Source: Euzebya pacifica (GTDB taxonomy: Bacteria; Actinomycetota; Nitriliruptoria; Euzebyales; Euzebyaceae). Taken from it: a DNA stretch of 64,000 nt. The translations under genes were made by a program, and so were the position numbers. A model generated the notes under the pieces. That model had not been told where the DNA came from and made no database searches. It worked only from the letters and a program-made list of their open reading frames with translations. Positions 9,404 through 20,011 of the stretch are shown here, piece by piece. Position 1 is the stretch's first letter. Every line of letters begins with the position of its first letter. The DNA is taken from assembly GCF_003344865.1 (NCBI RefSeq), contig NZ_CP031165.1, positions 5,089,910-5,153,909 on the forward strand, read 5' to 3'.

Positions 9404-9421
9404 CGGTTACTCCCTCGGTGC

Positions 9422-10249
9422 TTAGCGGCGGCGCTTGCCGCGGCGGCGCAGGATGAGCTTGTCGGACGGCTGGGGCTTGCGGGTCTTGCCCTCGGGCTTG
9501 CCCTTGTGGTTCGTGGGGTGACGACCACCGGACGTGCGACCCTCACCGCCACCATGGGGGTGGTCGACGGGGTTCATGACCACACCACGGACGGTCGGGC
9601 GGACGCCCTTCCAGCGGGTGCGGCCGGCCTTGCCACCGGAGATCAGGGAGTGCTCGGCGTTGCCGACCGTCCCGATCGTGGCCCGGCAGCTGTTCTGCAC
9701 GAGGCGGATCTCACCGGAGGGCAGGCGCAGGGCGGCGGTGTCGCCTTCCTTGGCCAGGAGCTGGACGGACGTACCGGCCGAGCGACCCAGCTTGGCGCCG
9801 CCACCGGGACGCATCTCCACGGCGTGGACCTGCGTACCGACGGGGATGTTCACCAGCGGCAGGGCGTTGCCCGCCTTGATGTCGGCACCCTCACCGGAGA
9901 CGACCATGTCGCCGACGGAGAGTCCGTTCGGGGCCAGGATGTAGCGCTTCTCACCGTCGAGGTAGTGCAGCCGGGCGATGCGAGCGGACCGGTTGGGGTC
10001 GTACTCGATCTCGGCAACCTTGGCGGGGACTTCGTCCTTGTTCCGACGGAAGTCGATGATGCGGTACTTCTGCTTGTGCCCACCACCGCGGTGACGAGTG
10101 GTGATCTTGCCGGAGACGTTGCGGCCTGCCTGCTTCGGCTTGGACGACGTCAGCGACTTCAGCGGCTTGTCGGTGGTGACGGTGTCGAAGTCCGACACCG
10201 ACATCCCGCGACGGCCTGGAGTTGTTGGCTTGTAACGACGGACGCCCAT
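9422..10249 (-). CDS. rplB: 50S ribosomal protein L2
   Basis: 275 aa. The peptidyl-transferase-associated motif [20 protein letters not shown] contains the conserved histidine. The start [18 protein letters not shown] is normal. Only 3 nt separate it from rplW. Confidence 0.97.
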   Translation of the reverse strand: MGVRRYKPTTPGRRGMSVSDFDTVTTDKPLKSLTSSKPKQAGRNVSGKITTRHRGGGHKQKYRIIDFRRNKDEVPAKVAEIEYDPNRSARIARLHYLDGEKRYILAPNGLSVGDMVVSGEGADIKAGNALPLVNIPVGTQVHAVEMRPGGGAKLGRSAGTSVQLLAKEGDTAALRLPSGEIRLVQNSCRATIGTVGNAEHSLISGGKAGRTRWKGVRPTVRGVVMNPVDHPHGGGEGRTSGGRHPTNHKGKPEGKTRKPQPSDKLILRRRGKRRR

Positions 10250-10252
10250 TGG

Positions 10253-10543
10253 TTAGGCACCTCCCGCAAAGATGTCGATCTCTTCACCGGCGGCCACGGT
10301 GACGATGGCGCGCTTGGTGGACTTGCGCTGGCCCATCTTCAGGCCGAAGCGCTTGGACTTCCCCTTGCGGATCAGCGTGTTCACCTTGGTGACCTTGACA
10401 CCGAAGATCGTCTCGACGGCCTTCTTGATCTCGGTCTTGTTGGCGCTCGGGTGCACGATGAAGGTGTAACGACCCTCGTCCATGAGCCCGTAGCTCTTCT
10501 CGCTGACCACCGGGGAGATGATCACGTCGTGTGCGTAACGCAT
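10253..10543 (-). CDS. rplW: 50S ribosomal protein L23
   Basis: 96 aa, docking site for trigger factor and SRP at the tunnel exit. [21 protein letters not shown] is the L23 signature. It overlaps the rplD stop by one base. Confidence 0.97.
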   Translation of the reverse strand: MRYAHDVIISPVVSEKSYGLMDEGRYTFIVHPSANKTEIKKAVETIFGVKVTKVNTLIRKGKSKRFGLKMGQRKSTKRAIVTVAAGEEIDIFAGGA

Positions 10544-11193
10544 CAGGCGTTCTCCTTCAGGTCGGTACGGGTACCGGAGCCGATGAGCTCCAGGGCACCC
10601 TGCTCGAACACGACGACGTCGCTGACGAGCACGTCGTAGGTGTTGAGCTGGTCCACCGTCAGCGTGTGCACGCGGGGGAGGTTGCGGAAGCTCTTGACCA
10701 CGTTGGCGTCGAAGCCGGCCAGGACCAGCAGGACACGACGGTCACCGGTCTCCAGCGTCTCCAGCAGCGCACGCGCGGCCTTGGTCTTCGGGGCGTCCAT
10801 GTCGAAGCCCTCGATGACCCGGATGTCGCCGGATGCGGCGCGGTCCGACAGGGCGGAACGCAGCGCGAGGCGCTTCAGCTTCTTGTTGACGCGCTTGGTG
10901 AAGTTCTGCTCGCCGCTGGGGCCGTGGGCAACGCCACCGCCGGACCAGTGCGGAGCACGGATCGAGCCCTGACGGGCGCGGCCGGTGCCCTTCTGGCGCC
11001 ACGGCTTGCGGCCACCACCACGGACCTCGGCCCGGGTCTTGACCTTGGAGGTGCCGCTGCGGGCGGCAGCCTGCTGGGCGACGACGACCTGGTGCATGAC
11101 GCCGACGTTCGGCTCGATGCCGAACAGCTCGTCATCCAGCTCGACGCTGCCGGAGGCGGTACCGGCTGAGGTGTAGAGATCAACGTTTGCCAT
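10543..11193 (-). CDS. rplD: 50S ribosomal protein L4
   Basis: 216 aa. The extended tunnel loop [20 protein letters not shown] is clear. In E. coli L4 autoregulates the S10 operon; no matching leader structure was tested here. It overlaps the rplC stop by one base at 11193. Confidence 0.97.
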   Translation of the reverse strand: MANVDLYTSAGTASGSVELDDELFGIEPNVGVMHQVVVAQQAAARSGTSKVKTRAEVRGGGRKPWRQKGTGRARQGSIRAPHWSGGGVAHGPSGEQNFTKRVNKKLKRLALRSALSDRAASGDIRVIEGFDMDAPKTKAARALLETLETGDRRVLLVLAGFDANVVKSFRNLPRVHTLTVDQLNTYDVLVSDVVVFEQGALELIGSGTRTDLKENA

Positions 11194-11840
11194 CAGGAGT
11201 CAGCTCCCTTCGCGGCGGGACGCTTCGTGGCGTTGCGCACCAGCACCATCGAGCCGTTGGATCCAGGGACAGCGCCCTTGATCAGCAGCAGGTTGCGTTC
11301 GGCGTCGACGCCGACGAGCTGCAGGCTCTGGGTGGTGACGCGCTCGTTGCCGTAGCGACCCGCCATGCGGGTACCGGGGAACACGCGGGCGGGGGTGGCG
11401 CAGGCGCCGATGGCGCCCGGCGAACGGTGCACCTTGTGGACGCCGTGACCGGCGCCCAGGCCGGCGAAGCCGTGACGCTTCATCACACCGCCGAAACCCT
11501 TGCCCTTGCTCTTTCCGGTGACATCGACGTACTCGCCGACGGTGAACAGGTCCACGGTGATCACGTCACCGGGCTCGTGCTCGCCGTCGAGCTGCACCTC
11601 CATGAGGCGCTTGGTCGGCTCGACGCCGGCGCGGGCGAAGTGTCCGGCGAGCGGCTTGTTGACCTTCTTGGTGGTCCCGAAGCCGATCTGCACGGACATG
11701 TGGCCGTCACGCTCTGCGCTGCGAACCTGCACGACGGGGCATGGACCGGCCTTGACGACCGTCACGGGCAGCACGCGCCCGTCGTCGTCGAAGACCTGGG
11801 TCATGCCCAGCTTCGTGCCAAGGATGGCTTTGTTGGTCAT
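11193..11840 (-). CDS. rplC: 50S ribosomal protein L3
   Basis: 215 aa. The N-terminus [20 protein letters not shown] fixes the start at 11840, with AGGGAG 9 nt upstream. The loop segment [20 protein letters not shown], which approaches the peptidyl-transferase centre, is present. The longer in-frame start at 11891 is rejected. Confidence 0.97.
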   Translation of the reverse strand: MTNKAILGTKLGMTQVFDDDGRVLPVTVVKAGPCPVVQVRSAERDGHMSVQIGFGTTKKVNKPLAGHFARAGVEPTKRLMEVQLDGEHEPGDVITVDLFTVGEYVDVTGKSKGKGFGGVMKRHGFAGLGAGHGVHKVHRSPGAIGACATPARVFPGTRMAGRYGNERVTTQSLQLVGVDAERNLLLIKGAVPGSNGSMVLVRNATKRPAAKGADS

Positions 11841-11913
11841 TGGTTTGAACTCCCTGCCTGACAGACCTCTGTTGGGTCCATGGGGGTCCACGAGGGCCGT
11901 GGCCCGCGTGCGA

Positions 11914-12222
11914 CTAGAGCTTGATCTCGATGTCGACGCCAGCCGGCAGGTCCAGCCGCATGAGGCTGTCCACCGTCTTCTGGGTCGGCTCGTGGATGTC
12001 GATCAACCGCTTGTGCGTGCGCATCTCGAAGTGCTCGCGGCTGTCCTTGTACTTGTGCGGGGAACGGATCACGCAGATCACGTTCTTCTCCGTGGGCAAC
12101 GGCACTGGGCCGGTGATCCGGGCGCCGGTCCGCTCGACCGTGTCGACGATCTTCCGCGCGGAGCGGTCGATGACGTCGTGGTCGTAGGCCTTCAGGCGGA
12201 TCCTGATCTTCTGTTCAGCCAT
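11914..12222 (-). CDS. rpsJ: 30S ribosomal protein S10
   Basis: 102 aa; [20 protein letters not shown] and [20 protein letters not shown] identify S10 (NusE), which also acts in antitermination with NusB. The start is ATG at 12222. A 174-nt spacer with a strong hairpin separates it from tuf copy 1. Confidence 0.97.
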   Translation of the reverse strand: MAEQKIRIRLKAYDHDVIDRSARKIVDTVERTGARITGPVPLPTEKNVICVIRSPHKYKDSREHFEMRTHKRLIDIHEPTQKTVDSLMRLDLPAGVDIEIKL

Positions 12223-12367
12223 CTCTGGGCTCCTGTACTCGGTCTCCCCGTAGGGGGGTTGGCGAAGGGGGTTCCCCCCTTCACGGACCGATCCGGGCGG
12301 TGGGCCCGGTCGGTCGGAACAGAGGGTGGGTGCGCCTGGGCGCACCGCTGTCTGGGGGAGGAACGCG

Positions 12368-12388
12368 CGGGGGGCTCGTGGCCCCCCG
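12368..12388 (-). terminator. GC hairpin just after tuf copy 1
   Basis: 8-bp arms CGGGGGGC/GCCCCCCG around a TCGTG loop, 8 nt past the tuf stop. A second small GGGGG/CCCCC hairpin lies near 12265-12280. No U-tract follows, so partial termination between the str and S10 operons is the likely role. Confidence 0.5.
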
Positions 12389-12396
12389 AGCGAGAA

Positions 12397-13584
12397 CTAC
12401 TCGATGATCTTGACGACGCGGCCGGCACCCACGGTCCGACCACCCTCACGAATGGCAAACCGCAGACCCTCGTCCATCGCGATGGGCTGGATCAGCTCCA
12501 CCGTCATCTCGGTGTTGTCACCCGGCATCACCATCTCGGTGCCACCCGGCAGCTCAACCGCACCAGTCACATCCGTGGTACGGAAGTAGAACTGCGGACG
12601 ATAGTTGTTGAAGAACGGCGTGTGACGCCCACCCTCGTCCTTGGACAGGATGTAGACCTGCGCCTCGAACTTGGTGTGCGGCGTGATCGCCTTCGGCGCC
12701 GACAGCACCTGACCACGCTCCACCTCGTCCTTCTTCGTCCCACGCAACAACACCCCGACGTTGTCGCCAGCCTCACCACGGTTCAACAGCTTGCGGAACA
12801 TCTCCACACCAGTGACCGTCGTCGACGTCGTGTCCTTCAACCCGACGATCTCGATGGTGTCACCAACCGTGACCACACCACCCTCGATACGACCAGTCAC
12901 CACCGTCCCACGACCCGTGATGGAGAACACGTCCTCGATCGGCATCAGGAACGGCTTGTCCAGGTCACGCTCGGGGTCGGGGAAGAAATCATCCACCGCC
13001 TGCATCAGGTCCAGGATGTTCTGCTCCCAGGCCTCATCACCCTCAAGCGCCTTCAACGCCGACACCGGAATCACCGGGCAGTCATCACCATCGAACTCAT
13101 ACGACGACAGCAGCTCACGAACCTCGAGCTCCACCAGCTCCAGCAGCTCCTCGTCATCGACCATGTCGACCTTGTTCAGCGCCACCACCAGGTTCGGCAC
13201 ACCCACCTGACGGGCAAGCAGCACGTGCTCACGCGTCTGCGGCATCGGACCATCAGCAGCCGAGACGACCAGGATCGCCCCATCCATCTGGGCCGCACCC
13301 GTGATCATGTTCTTGACGTAGTCCGCGTGACCCGGCGCATCCACATGCGCGTAGTGACGCTTCTCCGTCTCGTACTCCACGTGAGAAACATTGATCGTGA
13401 TACCACGCTCACGCTCCTCAGGCGCCTTGTCGATCATGTCGAACGCCGACGCGGTCACGTTCGGGTTGTTCTTGGCCAACACCGTCGTGATCGCCGCCGT
13501 CAACGTGGTCTTGCCATGGTCGACGTGACCGATCGTGCCGATGTTCATGTGCGGCTTGGTGCGCTCGAACGTTGCCTTAGCCAT
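12397..13584 (-). CDS. tuf: Elongation factor Tu, copy 1
   Basis: Delivers aminoacyl-tRNA to the ribosome; 395 aa GTPase. G1 GHVDHGKT, G3 DAPGH and G4 NKVD are intact. The usual Cys of DCPGH is Ala, as in some actinobacteria. The gene is almost identical to the copy at 57866-59053. I count six base differences over 1188 nt, all synonymous or in the stop (TAG here, TAA there), while the flanks diverge at once. It lies in the classic str-operon position after fusA. Confidence 0.98.
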   Translation of the reverse strand: MAKATFERTKPHMNIGTIGHVDHGKTTLTAAITTVLAKNNPNVTASAFDMIDKAPEERERGITINVSHVEYETEKRHYAHVDAPGHADYVKNMITGAAQMDGAILVVSAADGPMPQTREHVLLARQVGVPNLVVALNKVDMVDDEELLELVELEVRELLSSYEFDGDDCPVIPVSALKALEGDEAWEQNILDLMQAVDDFFPDPERDLDKPFLMPIEDVFSITGRGTVVTGRIEGGVVTVGDTIEIVGLKDTTSTTVTGVEMFRKLLNRGEAGDNVGVLLRGTKKDEVERGQVLSAPKAITPHTKFEAQVYILSKDEGGRHTPFFNNYRPQFYFRTTDVTGAVELPGGTEMVMPGDNTEMTVELIQPIAMDEGLRFAIREGGRTVGAGRVVKIIE

Positions 13585-13644
13585 GTCTGTCTCCTGTGGG
13601 TGACTGTGTTGAGTCTTCGGGGGTGGGTTGCAGGTGGTTGGCGG

Positions 13645-15798
13645 CTACTCGCCGCGAACCTTGGCGACGATCTCCTCAGCGAGCTGGCCCGGGACCTGCT
13701 CGTAGCCGGAGAACTGCATCGTGTAGGTGGCGCGACCCTGGGTCTTGGACCGCAGGTCGCCGACGTAGCCGAACATCTCGCTCAGGGGAACCCGGGCCGA
13801 GACGACCTGGGCGGCACCGCGGGCGGTCATGGAGCTGACCTGTCCACGGCGAGCGTTGAGGTCACCGATGACGTCACCCATGTAGTCCTCTGGGGTGACG
13901 ACCTCGACGTCCATGACCGGCTCGAGCAGGACGGCCTTGCCCTTCTTGGCGGCCTCCTTGAGCGCCATGGAACCGGCGATCTTGAACGCCATCTCCGAGG
14001 AGTCGACGTCGTGGTAGGAACCGTCGGTCAGGCTGGCACGCACGTCCACGAGGGGATAGCCGGCCATGATGCCGCCCTCCATCGCGTCGCGGATGCCCTT
14101 GTCGACGGAGCTGATGTACTCGCGGGGGATCGCTCCACCCTTGATCTGGTCGTCGAACTCGTAACCGCCGACCTCGCCGGTCTCCTTGCCGTCCTCGTCG
14201 ACCACCACGCGGCGCTCGTCCTCGGGGGCGAAGGCGCCAGTGGGGTACAGCGAGATGACGACCTCGGCGAACTGGCCCGAACCACCGGTCTGGCGCTTGA
14301 AGCGCAGCAGGTGGCCCTCGACCGGCTTGGTGATGGTCTCGCGGTAGGCGACCTGGGGCTTGCCGATGTTGGCCTCGACCTTGAACTCGCGACGCAGGCG
14401 GTCGACGATGATGTCGAGGTGGAGCTCGCCCATGCCACCGATGATGGTCTGGCCGGACTCCTCGTCGGTGTGGACGGTGAAGGTCGGGTCCTCTTCCGCC
14501 AGCTTCTGCAGGCCGGTGCCCATCTTCTGCTGGTCGGCCTTGGTCTTGGGCTCGATGGCGATGTGGATGACCGGCTTGTCGAAGGTCATCGACTCCAGGA
14601 TCACCGGGTTGTCCGGGTCGCAGAGGGTGTCACCGGTCGTGGTGTGCTTCATGCCCACCGCGGCGGCGATGTCGCCGGTGAATGCCGCTTCGCGGTCCTC
14701 ACGGGAGTTGGCGTGCATCTGCAGGATGCGGCCGAACCGCTCCTTCTTGTCCTTGGTGGAGTTGATGGCCGACGTGCCCTGCTCGACCTGGCCGGAGTAC
14801 ACCCGGAAGTAGGTCAGCTTTCCGACGAAGGGGTCGGTCATGATCTTGAAGGCCAGGGCGCTGAACGGCGCGTCCTCGGAGGCCTCGCGGGTGATCTTCT
14901 CACCGGTCTTGGGGTCGGTGCCCTGGACCGAGGCAACGTCCTTGGGGGACGGCAGGAAGGACACGACCGCGTCCAGCAGCATCTGGACGCCCTTGTTCTT
15001 GAACGCCGAGCCGCAGTAGACGGGGATGAACTCGCCCTTGATGGTGGCCGCACGGATGGCGGGCATCATCTGCTCGGTCGTCAGGTCGCCCTCTTCGAGG
15101 TAGGTCTCGAGCAGCGACTCGTCGGACTCGGCGACGGCCTCGACCAGCTTGGCGCGGTACTCCTCGCAGACGTCCTTGATGTCCTCGGGGATCTCGATGG
15201 TCTCGAACTTGGCGCCGTGGTCGTCACCGGAGCCCTCCCAGACGCGGGCCTCCATGTCGATCAGGTCGACGATGCCGACGAAGTTGGACTCCGCACCGAT
15301 CGGGATCTGCATCGGAACCGGCTTGGCACCGAGGCGCTCCTCGATGGTGCCGACCGCCATGAGGAAGTCCGCACCCATCTTGTCCATCTTGTTCATGAAG
15401 CAGATGCGCGGGACGTTGTACTTGTCGGCCTGGCGCCAGACGGTCTCCGACTGGGGCTCCACACCGGTGGCGGCGTCGAACACCGCGACGGCACCGTCCA
15501 GCACGCGCAGGCTGCGCTCGACCTCGACGGTGAAGTCGACGTGGCCGGGGGTGTCGATGATGTTGATGACGTGGTCGTTCCAGGAACAGGTCGTCGCAGC
15601 GGACGTGATCGTGATGCCACGCTCCTGCTCCTGCTCCATCCAGTCCATCGTGGCGCCGCCGTCGTGGACCTCACCGATCTTGTAGTTCTTGCCGGTGTAG
15701 AAGAGGATGCGCTCGGTCGTCGTGGTCTTGCCCGCGTCGATGTGCGCCATGATCCCGATGTTGCGGACCTTGCCGAGGGGGTGAGTTCGCTTCGCCAT
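13645..15798 (-). CDS. fusA: Elongation factor G
   Basis: Translocase GTPase, 717 aa. G1 [17 protein letters not shown] and NKMDKMGAD mark the G domain. Domain IV contains [20 protein letters not shown]. It is followed by tuf (60 nt) and preceded by rpsG (74 nt), the standard str order. Confidence 0.98.
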   Translation of the reverse strand: MAKRTHPLGKVRNIGIMAHIDAGKTTTTERILFYTGKNYKIGEVHDGGATMDWMEQEQERGITITSAATTCSWNDHVINIIDTPGHVDFTVEVERSLRVLDGAVAVFDAATGVEPQSETVWRQADKYNVPRICFMNKMDKMGADFLMAVGTIEERLGAKPVPMQIPIGAESNFVGIVDLIDMEARVWEGSGDDHGAKFETIEIPEDIKDVCEEYRAKLVEAVAESDESLLETYLEEGDLTTEQMMPAIRAATIKGEFIPVYCGSAFKNKGVQMLLDAVVSFLPSPKDVASVQGTDPKTGEKITREASEDAPFSALAFKIMTDPFVGKLTYFRVYSGQVEQGTSAINSTKDKKERFGRILQMHANSREDREAAFTGDIAAAVGMKHTTTGDTLCDPDNPVILESMTFDKPVIHIAIEPKTKADQQKMGTGLQKLAEEDPTFTVHTDEESGQTIIGGMGELHLDIIVDRLRREFKVEANIGKPQVAYRETITKPVEGHLLRFKRQTGGSGQFAEVVISLYPTGAFAPEDERRVVVDEDGKETGEVGGYEFDDQIKGGAIPREYISSVDKGIRDAMEGGIMAGYPLVDVRASLTDGSYHDVDSSEMAFKIAGSMALKEAAKKGKAVLLEPVMDVEVVTPEDYMGDVIGDLNARRGQVSSMTARGAAQVVSARVPLSEMFGYVGDLRSKTQGRATYTMQFSGYEQVPGQLAEEIVAKVRGE

Positions 15799-15872
15799 TG
15801 CGTTGCTGCCTTCGGTGTGTTGAGGGTGTCAGTCGAACCGGAGGTTCGTCGGTGTTCCGGGGGTTGCCCGGG

Positions 15873-16343
15873 CTACCAGCGGTAGTGGGCGAAGGCCTTG
15901 TTGGCCTCGGCCATCTTGTGGGTGTCCTCGCGACGCTTGACTGCGGCGCCGATGTTGTTGGAGGCGTCCAGCAGCTCGTTGGTGAGTCGCTCGGACATGC
16001 TCTTCTCACGACGGTTGCGGGCGAAGGTCACGAGCCAGCGAAGCGCCAGGGTGTTGGCACGGGCGGGCTTGACGTCGATCGGGACCTGGTAGGTGGCGCC
16101 ACCGACACGGCGGGACTTCACCTCGAGGGCCGGGGAGACGTTCTCCAGGGCCTTCTTGAAGACCTGGACGGGGTCGGCGCCGGTGCGCTCGCGGATGCCC
16201 TCGAACGCGTCGTAGACGATCTTCTCGGCGGTGGAGCGCTTGCCGTCGTTCATCACACGGTTGATGAGCTGGGTGACACCGACCGAGTGGTACTTCGGGT
16301 CGGCGACGGTCTTGCGCTTCGGGGCGGGACCCTTGCGAGGCAT
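15873..16343 (-). CDS. rpsG: 30S ribosomal protein S7
   Basis: 156 aa head-assembly protein: [20 protein letters not shown], and [20 protein letters not shown] near the exit-site contact. In other bacteria S7 represses the str operon. It starts 2 nt after the rpsL stop. Confidence 0.97.
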   Translation of the reverse strand: MPRKGPAPKRKTVADPKYHSVGVTQLINRVMNDGKRSTAEKIVYDAFEGIRERTGADPVQVFKKALENVSPALEVKSRRVGGATYQVPIDVKPARANTLALRWLVTFARNRREKSMSERLTNELLDASNNIGAAVKRREDTHKMAEANKAFAHYRW

Positions 16344-16345
16344 GT

Positions 16346-16717
16346 CTAGCCTTCCTTCTTCGCGCCGTACTTGGAACGGGCCTGCTTGCGGTCACGGACA
16401 CCACTGGCGTCCAGCGCCGCGCGGATGACCTTGTAACGGACACCGGGGAGGTCCTTCACACGACCACCACGGACCAGCACGATGGAGTGCTCCTGGAGGT
16501 TGTGACCCTCACCGGGGATGTAGGCCGTGACCTCGATACCGGAGGACAGGCGGACACGGCAGACCTTGCGAAGGGCCGAGTTCGGCTTCTTCGGGGTCGT
16601 GGTGTACACGCGGGTGCAGACACCACGGCGCTGGGGCGAACCCTTCAGCGCGGGAGTCTTGGCCTTGTCCGTCTTCGCTTGCCGGCCCTTGCGGACCAGC
16701 TGCTGAATGGTGGGCAT
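16346..16717 (-). CDS. rpsL: 30S ribosomal protein S12
   Basis: 123 aa decoding-centre protein. Both streptomycin-relevant lysines are wild type ([14 protein letters not shown] and [12 protein letters not shown]). It is the first gene of the str operon; the nearest good promoter is ~360 nt upstream. Confidence 0.97.
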   Translation of the reverse strand: MPTIQQLVRKGRQAKTDKAKTPALKGSPQRRGVCTRVYTTTPKKPNSALRKVCRVRLSSGIEVTAYIPGEGHNLQEHSIVLVRGGRVKDLPGVRYKVIRAALDASGVRDRKQARSKYGAKKEG

Positions 16718-17073
16718 GAGCTTCCTCGTTCGAGCGTGCGTCTCCGACCGAATGCGTTCTGGAGGTCGGACTTGTGGGGAAAGCCGGGCCCGAGGGCTCG
16801 GCAGGTCTTGTTCGTCCGACTCACGCAGTCGGGCGTTTCGTATGTGGTGCGCCGTGTCGTGGCGCAGCGATCACCGTGACCCGACGGGCGTGGGTGATCT
16901 TTGAGTGGGGAATGTGTTGGCTGCAGTGGGCCTGATAGCGGCTGCATCACTGCACCGTGGCTCTGGGCCAGCGGTTGCGCCGGTGTTGTGGGACTCGTAC
17001 TTGAGCTTGCGGCGGTCGTGCCGTGCTCGGCAGTCACACACAGACACGCCCGGAACCCGGGCGCGGATCCAAG

Positions 17074-17102
17074 AGAGTAGGCCCTGCCCCGCGTGGTGTC
17101 AA
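17074..17102 (-). promoter_or_regulatory. Probable sigma-A promoter for the str/S10/spc operon
   Basis: TTGACA (17102-17097), a 17-nt spacer and TACTCT (17079-17074) on the minus strand, an excellent vegetative match. Transcription would start near 17067, leaving a ~350-nt untranslated leader (16718-17067) before rpsL. I see no gene in 16718-17178. Confidence 0.75.
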
Positions 17103-17178
17103 CCAACAGGACGTCCGAATGGCCGTGTCGGCGCCGCCGATTTCCCCCGGAACGACGGCGGCGCCAGGCCGTTGCGGG

Positions 17179-18912
17179 TCAGATCACGTCGCGTCCCCGA
17201 CGCAGGCCGAACAGCGAGAGGCCCAACGCCGCGACCACGACCCAGGGCGTCAGGCTCGCTGCCGCGGTCTCGGGGAGCGGGACGTGGTCCGTCACCGACG
17301 CGGGGGTACAGCTGGCGCAGGCGATGCGTCCCATCTGGGTTCGCACCGATCCGTAGGTGCCGTACTCCAGCACGTACACCGACCCGTCGGGGGCCACCGC
17401 CGCGTCGATGGGCCCGCTGAACCCGGTCGCGATCACGTCCACGGCGTCGGTGGCCACGTCGAGCTGGCCGTCGGCCTCCACCGGGATGGTTGCCAGCCAG
17501 CCACGGCTCCAGTCGAACAGCAGCAGGTCCCCCTGCAGGTCGACCAGCGCATCCGGCGCGTCCGAACGGTAGACCTCCGCCGGCAGGATCGTGCTGCCGG
17601 ACCCGACCTGCAGCTGGGGCCACTGGTCGGACGGCTCGGTGACCAGCGGGTACCACAGGTCGGGTTCGTCGAACCCGTCACAGCTCAAGGGCACGCCGGT
17701 GCTGGCCCCCGTGGTGTAGTCGTAGTCGATGTAGGGCCGGTTGGGCCCGATACAACGCGGATACCCGCCGTTGAAGGGTTCGTAGGGACACGGGTCCGTA
17801 CCGTCAGCGCAGGCCGTGCGACCCACGACGTTGAGCTCCTCCACACCAGCCGGCCCGCGCTGGGGGTCCGCGACGCGGGCGTCCGGCCCGACCTGTCCGG
17901 AGTAGACGGTGCCCGTCACGGGGTCCGCGGCCAGGCGGTAGGGGTTCCGCATGCCCATGGCGAGGATGAAGGGGTCGTACTCGACCGTGCCCTCACCGAA
18001 GGCGTACTCCCCGACCTGCCCCACGAACGGGTTGTCGACCGGCACCGACCCGTCGGGCATGACCCGCAGCAGCTTGCCGCGTCGATCGGCCGGGTTCTGG
18101 GCGGTCCGCTCGGCGTTCTGCCACCAGAACTCCGGGCGGGAGTCGCGTGGGCCGTAGCCCCCGGAGGCCTCGGGGTCGGTGTGGTCGCCGACGGTGACGG
18201 CGATCGACCCGTCGGGCAGGACCTCGATACCGCCACCGTGGTGGGCCGAGGTACGGAAGGCGTGGCCGGTGTTGACGGTGCCCACGGGCTGGCCGTTGAC
18301 CACTCGGGGGAAGCGGGAGAACGGCCAGGTGAGGATGACGTCCTCGCTGCTGGTGTCGAGCACCTCGTTGCCGAGGACGTCGTTGCCAACGGTGAAGCGC
18401 GACAGGTGGTAGCAGCCAGCGTTTGACTCTCCTGCGGTGGTGAGGGAGCCGGCGATGTTGTCCGGCACATCACAGCTGGAGTTGGCGACGGCGTAGGAGA
18501 TGTAGAGGTGGCCGGTGTCGGCGAAGTCCGGGGCGAGCGCGAAGCCGTGGATGCCGCCCTCGCCGATGGCGGGTTCGGGGCAGCCCCGGCACTGATCGCC
18601 ATTGGTGAACAGCACGCCGAGCGTCGCGACGTCACCGCTGTCGGGGTCGAGGGCCCGGACCGCACCGTTGATCTCGGTGAAGAAGACCCGGCCGTCGGGC
18701 GCGACGTCCAGCGCGGTCGGTGCCGATCGCACCGCGGTGGCACCGGCGAAGTGGCCGTTCAGCTCCGCGGAGTACACGACGTCGTAGCGCAGGTCCGCGT
18801 CCTCGAACGCCACGCTGGAGGACTGGGCGGACGCCGGCACGGCGAGCAGGGCGACGCCGAGGACGGCGACGGCCAGGAGGTGGACGAGGTCGGAGGGGCG
18901 CGTTCGCGACAT
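17179..18912 (-). CDS. Secreted, sortase-anchored glucose/sorbosone-dehydrogenase-like protein
   Basis: 577 aa. Signal peptide at residues ~1-31 (LLAVAVLGVALLAVPASA). The central region resembles the glucose/sorbosone dehydrogenase beta-propeller: APDGRVFFTEINGAVRA, GGIHGFALAPDF, HHGGGIEVLPDGSIAVTVGD and GMRNPYRLAADP. The C-terminus has LPETA (546-550), a hydrophobic helix and RRGR, a classical sortase signal, so the enzyme should be covalently fixed to the wall. Substrate and PQQ use are not established. It starts 8 nt after the ThuA-like gene and is co-transcribed with it. The ATG at 18912 matches the signal peptide; an in-frame extension to 19359 runs through thuA and is rejected. Confidence 0.82.
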   Translation of the reverse strand: MSRTRPSDLVHLLAVAVLGVALLAVPASAQSSSVAFEDADLRYDVVYSAELNGHFAGATAVRSAPTALDVAPDGRVFFTEINGAVRALDPDSGDVATLGVLFTNGDQCRGCPEPAIGEGGIHGFALAPDFADTGHLYISYAVANSSCDVPDNIAGSLTTAGESNAGCYHLSRFTVGNDVLGNEVLDTSSEDVILTWPFSRFPRVVNGQPVGTVNTGHAFRTSAHHGGGIEVLPDGSIAVTVGDHTDPEASGGYGPRDSRPEFWWQNAERTAQNPADRRGKLLRVMPDGSVPVDNPFVGQVGEYAFGEGTVEYDPFILAMGMRNPYRLAADPVTGTVYSGQVGPDARVADPQRGPAGVEELNVVGRTACADGTDPCPYEPFNGGYPRCIGPNRPYIDYDYTTGASTGVPLSCDGFDEPDLWYPLVTEPSDQWPQLQVGSGSTILPAEVYRSDAPDALVDLQGDLLLFDWSRGWLATIPVEADGQLDVATDAVDVIATGFSGPIDAAVAPDGSVYVLEYGTYGSVRTQMGRIACASCTPASVTDHVPLPETAAASLTPWVVVAALGLSLFGLRRGRDVI

Positions 18913-18920
18913 CACGGACC

Positions 18921-19844
18921 TCAGCTGTTCCCGAGGGCGGTGACGCAGGCCGGGTCCGGGCGCACCTCGGCGACATGGGCGATGCCGGCCAGCAGGTGCT
19001 CCTGGTACTCGGGCATGTCCCAGGTCTCGGTGTGGTGGCCGAGGTTGGTCATGAACGTCCGGTTCTGGCCACGGAACGTCGACGTCCAGGCGAGGGCACC
19101 GCGGTCCCCGTAGAAGGCGCCCTGGCGCAGCTCGGTGCCCGGGTCGGTGAACTCGCCGATGCCGAGCACGACCTCGACGTCGGAGGAGAGGTCCTCGGGA
19201 CCCTCGCCGTCGAGGAAGGTGTAGTGCTCGTCGTAGAGGAGGAAGGAGTCGCCCTGGCCGCCGAACGCCGTGACGGTCGGGTGGTCCGCGGTGACGAAGA
19301 CCTCCGCCTCGGCTGCCTGGAAGTGGCTGAAGAAGACCATGCCGACGAGCTCGTCCCACTCCGGCCAGTCGTGCCAGGCGTCCATGGCCTGGTGGATGCC
19401 GACGACGCCGCCACCACAGCCCACCCAGTTGATGAACGCCGTGCGCTGCGCATCGTCGAGGGGAGCGCGGTCACACAGCACACCGGTGGCCGTGCAGACG
19501 TGCGCCGGCCAGTCGAGGAACCCGGTTCGCTGTCCGCTCGGGCTGTTGAACAGCACCAGGTCGTAGCCGGAAAGGGTGTCGACGGAGAGGTCGGCGGGGT
19601 CCTCGGTGAACTGGACGGTGAACGCCTCGGTGCGGGTCGCCAGATCCGCCAGGATGGCGTTGCCGTGCTCGATCGACCCGTGACGGTACGCCTGGGTGCC
19701 GCTGTAGACCAGCACCCGCGTGGGGTCGACGTCGTCGTCGGCGAGTGATGCCGTCGAGGGCACCACCCCCATGGCGAGGGCGAGGACGGCGGTCAACGCC
19801 CACAGGGGCAAGCGTGACCGGTTGGCGGGGGACGTGCGTGACAT
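18921..19844 (-). CDS. Secreted ThuA-like domain protein
   Basis: 307 aa. Signal peptide at ~1-36 (LPLWALTAVLALAMGVVPST). The rest fits the ThuA (trehalose-utilisation-like, glutamine-amidotransferase-fold) family: RVLVYSGTQAYRHGSI, YDLVLFNSPSG, GGGVVGIHQAMDAWHDWPEW and LAWTSTFRGQNRTFMTNLGH. The start ATG has AAGGAG 5 nt upstream. It pairs with the dehydrogenase-like gene, a combination consistent with extracellular sugar handling; the exact reaction is unknown. Confidence 0.8.
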   Translation of the reverse strand: MSRTSPANRSRLPLWALTAVLALAMGVVPSTASLADDDVDPTRVLVYSGTQAYRHGSIEHGNAILADLATRTEAFTVQFTEDPADLSVDTLSGYDLVLFNSPSGQRTGFLDWPAHVCTATGVLCDRAPLDDAQRTAFINWVGCGGGVVGIHQAMDAWHDWPEWDELVGMVFFSHFQAAEAEVFVTADHPTVTAFGGQGDSFLLYDEHYTFLDGEGPEDLSSDVEVVLGIGEFTDPGTELRQGAFYGDRGALAWTSTFRGQNRTFMTNLGHHTETWDMPEYQEHLLAGIAHVAEVRPDPACVTALGNS

Positions 19845-19952
19845 GTCGGCTCCTTCTCTGGCGCGGGATGCGCGGAAGTTGGCTTCGACAGCGCGTGCTC
19901 CGGTTCCTGCCGAGTTTGGCCAACAATCCAACAAACCTCGGGAGACGAAAGT

Positions 19953-19990
19953 GGCCCGGCCGTGACAGCGGGTGCTGTCACGGCCGGGCC
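19953..19990 (-). terminator. 17-bp perfect hairpin terminator after the M28 peptidase gene
   Basis: Arms 19953-19969 and 19974-19990 (GCTGTCACGGCCGGGCC on the plus strand) pair perfectly around a GGGT loop, 21 nt after the peptidase stop. The minus-strand tail is ACTTTCGTCTCC. The rest of 19845-20011 holds the thuA upstream region; I see no clear promoter hexamers there. Confidence 0.8.
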
Positions 19991-20011
19991 GTGTACTCGG
20001 TCGGTCAGCGG

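Noticed and set aside
11500-15885. Plus-strand open frame of 1461 codons antisense to rplC-fusA, and similar long frames opposite rpoC (34162-38103), rpoB (38283-41618) and 42995-46243
   Set aside because: They mirror highly conserved genes on the other strand, have biased low-complexity translations rich in His/Arg/Asp/Val/Leu, and arise from the G/C-rich third positions of the real genes.
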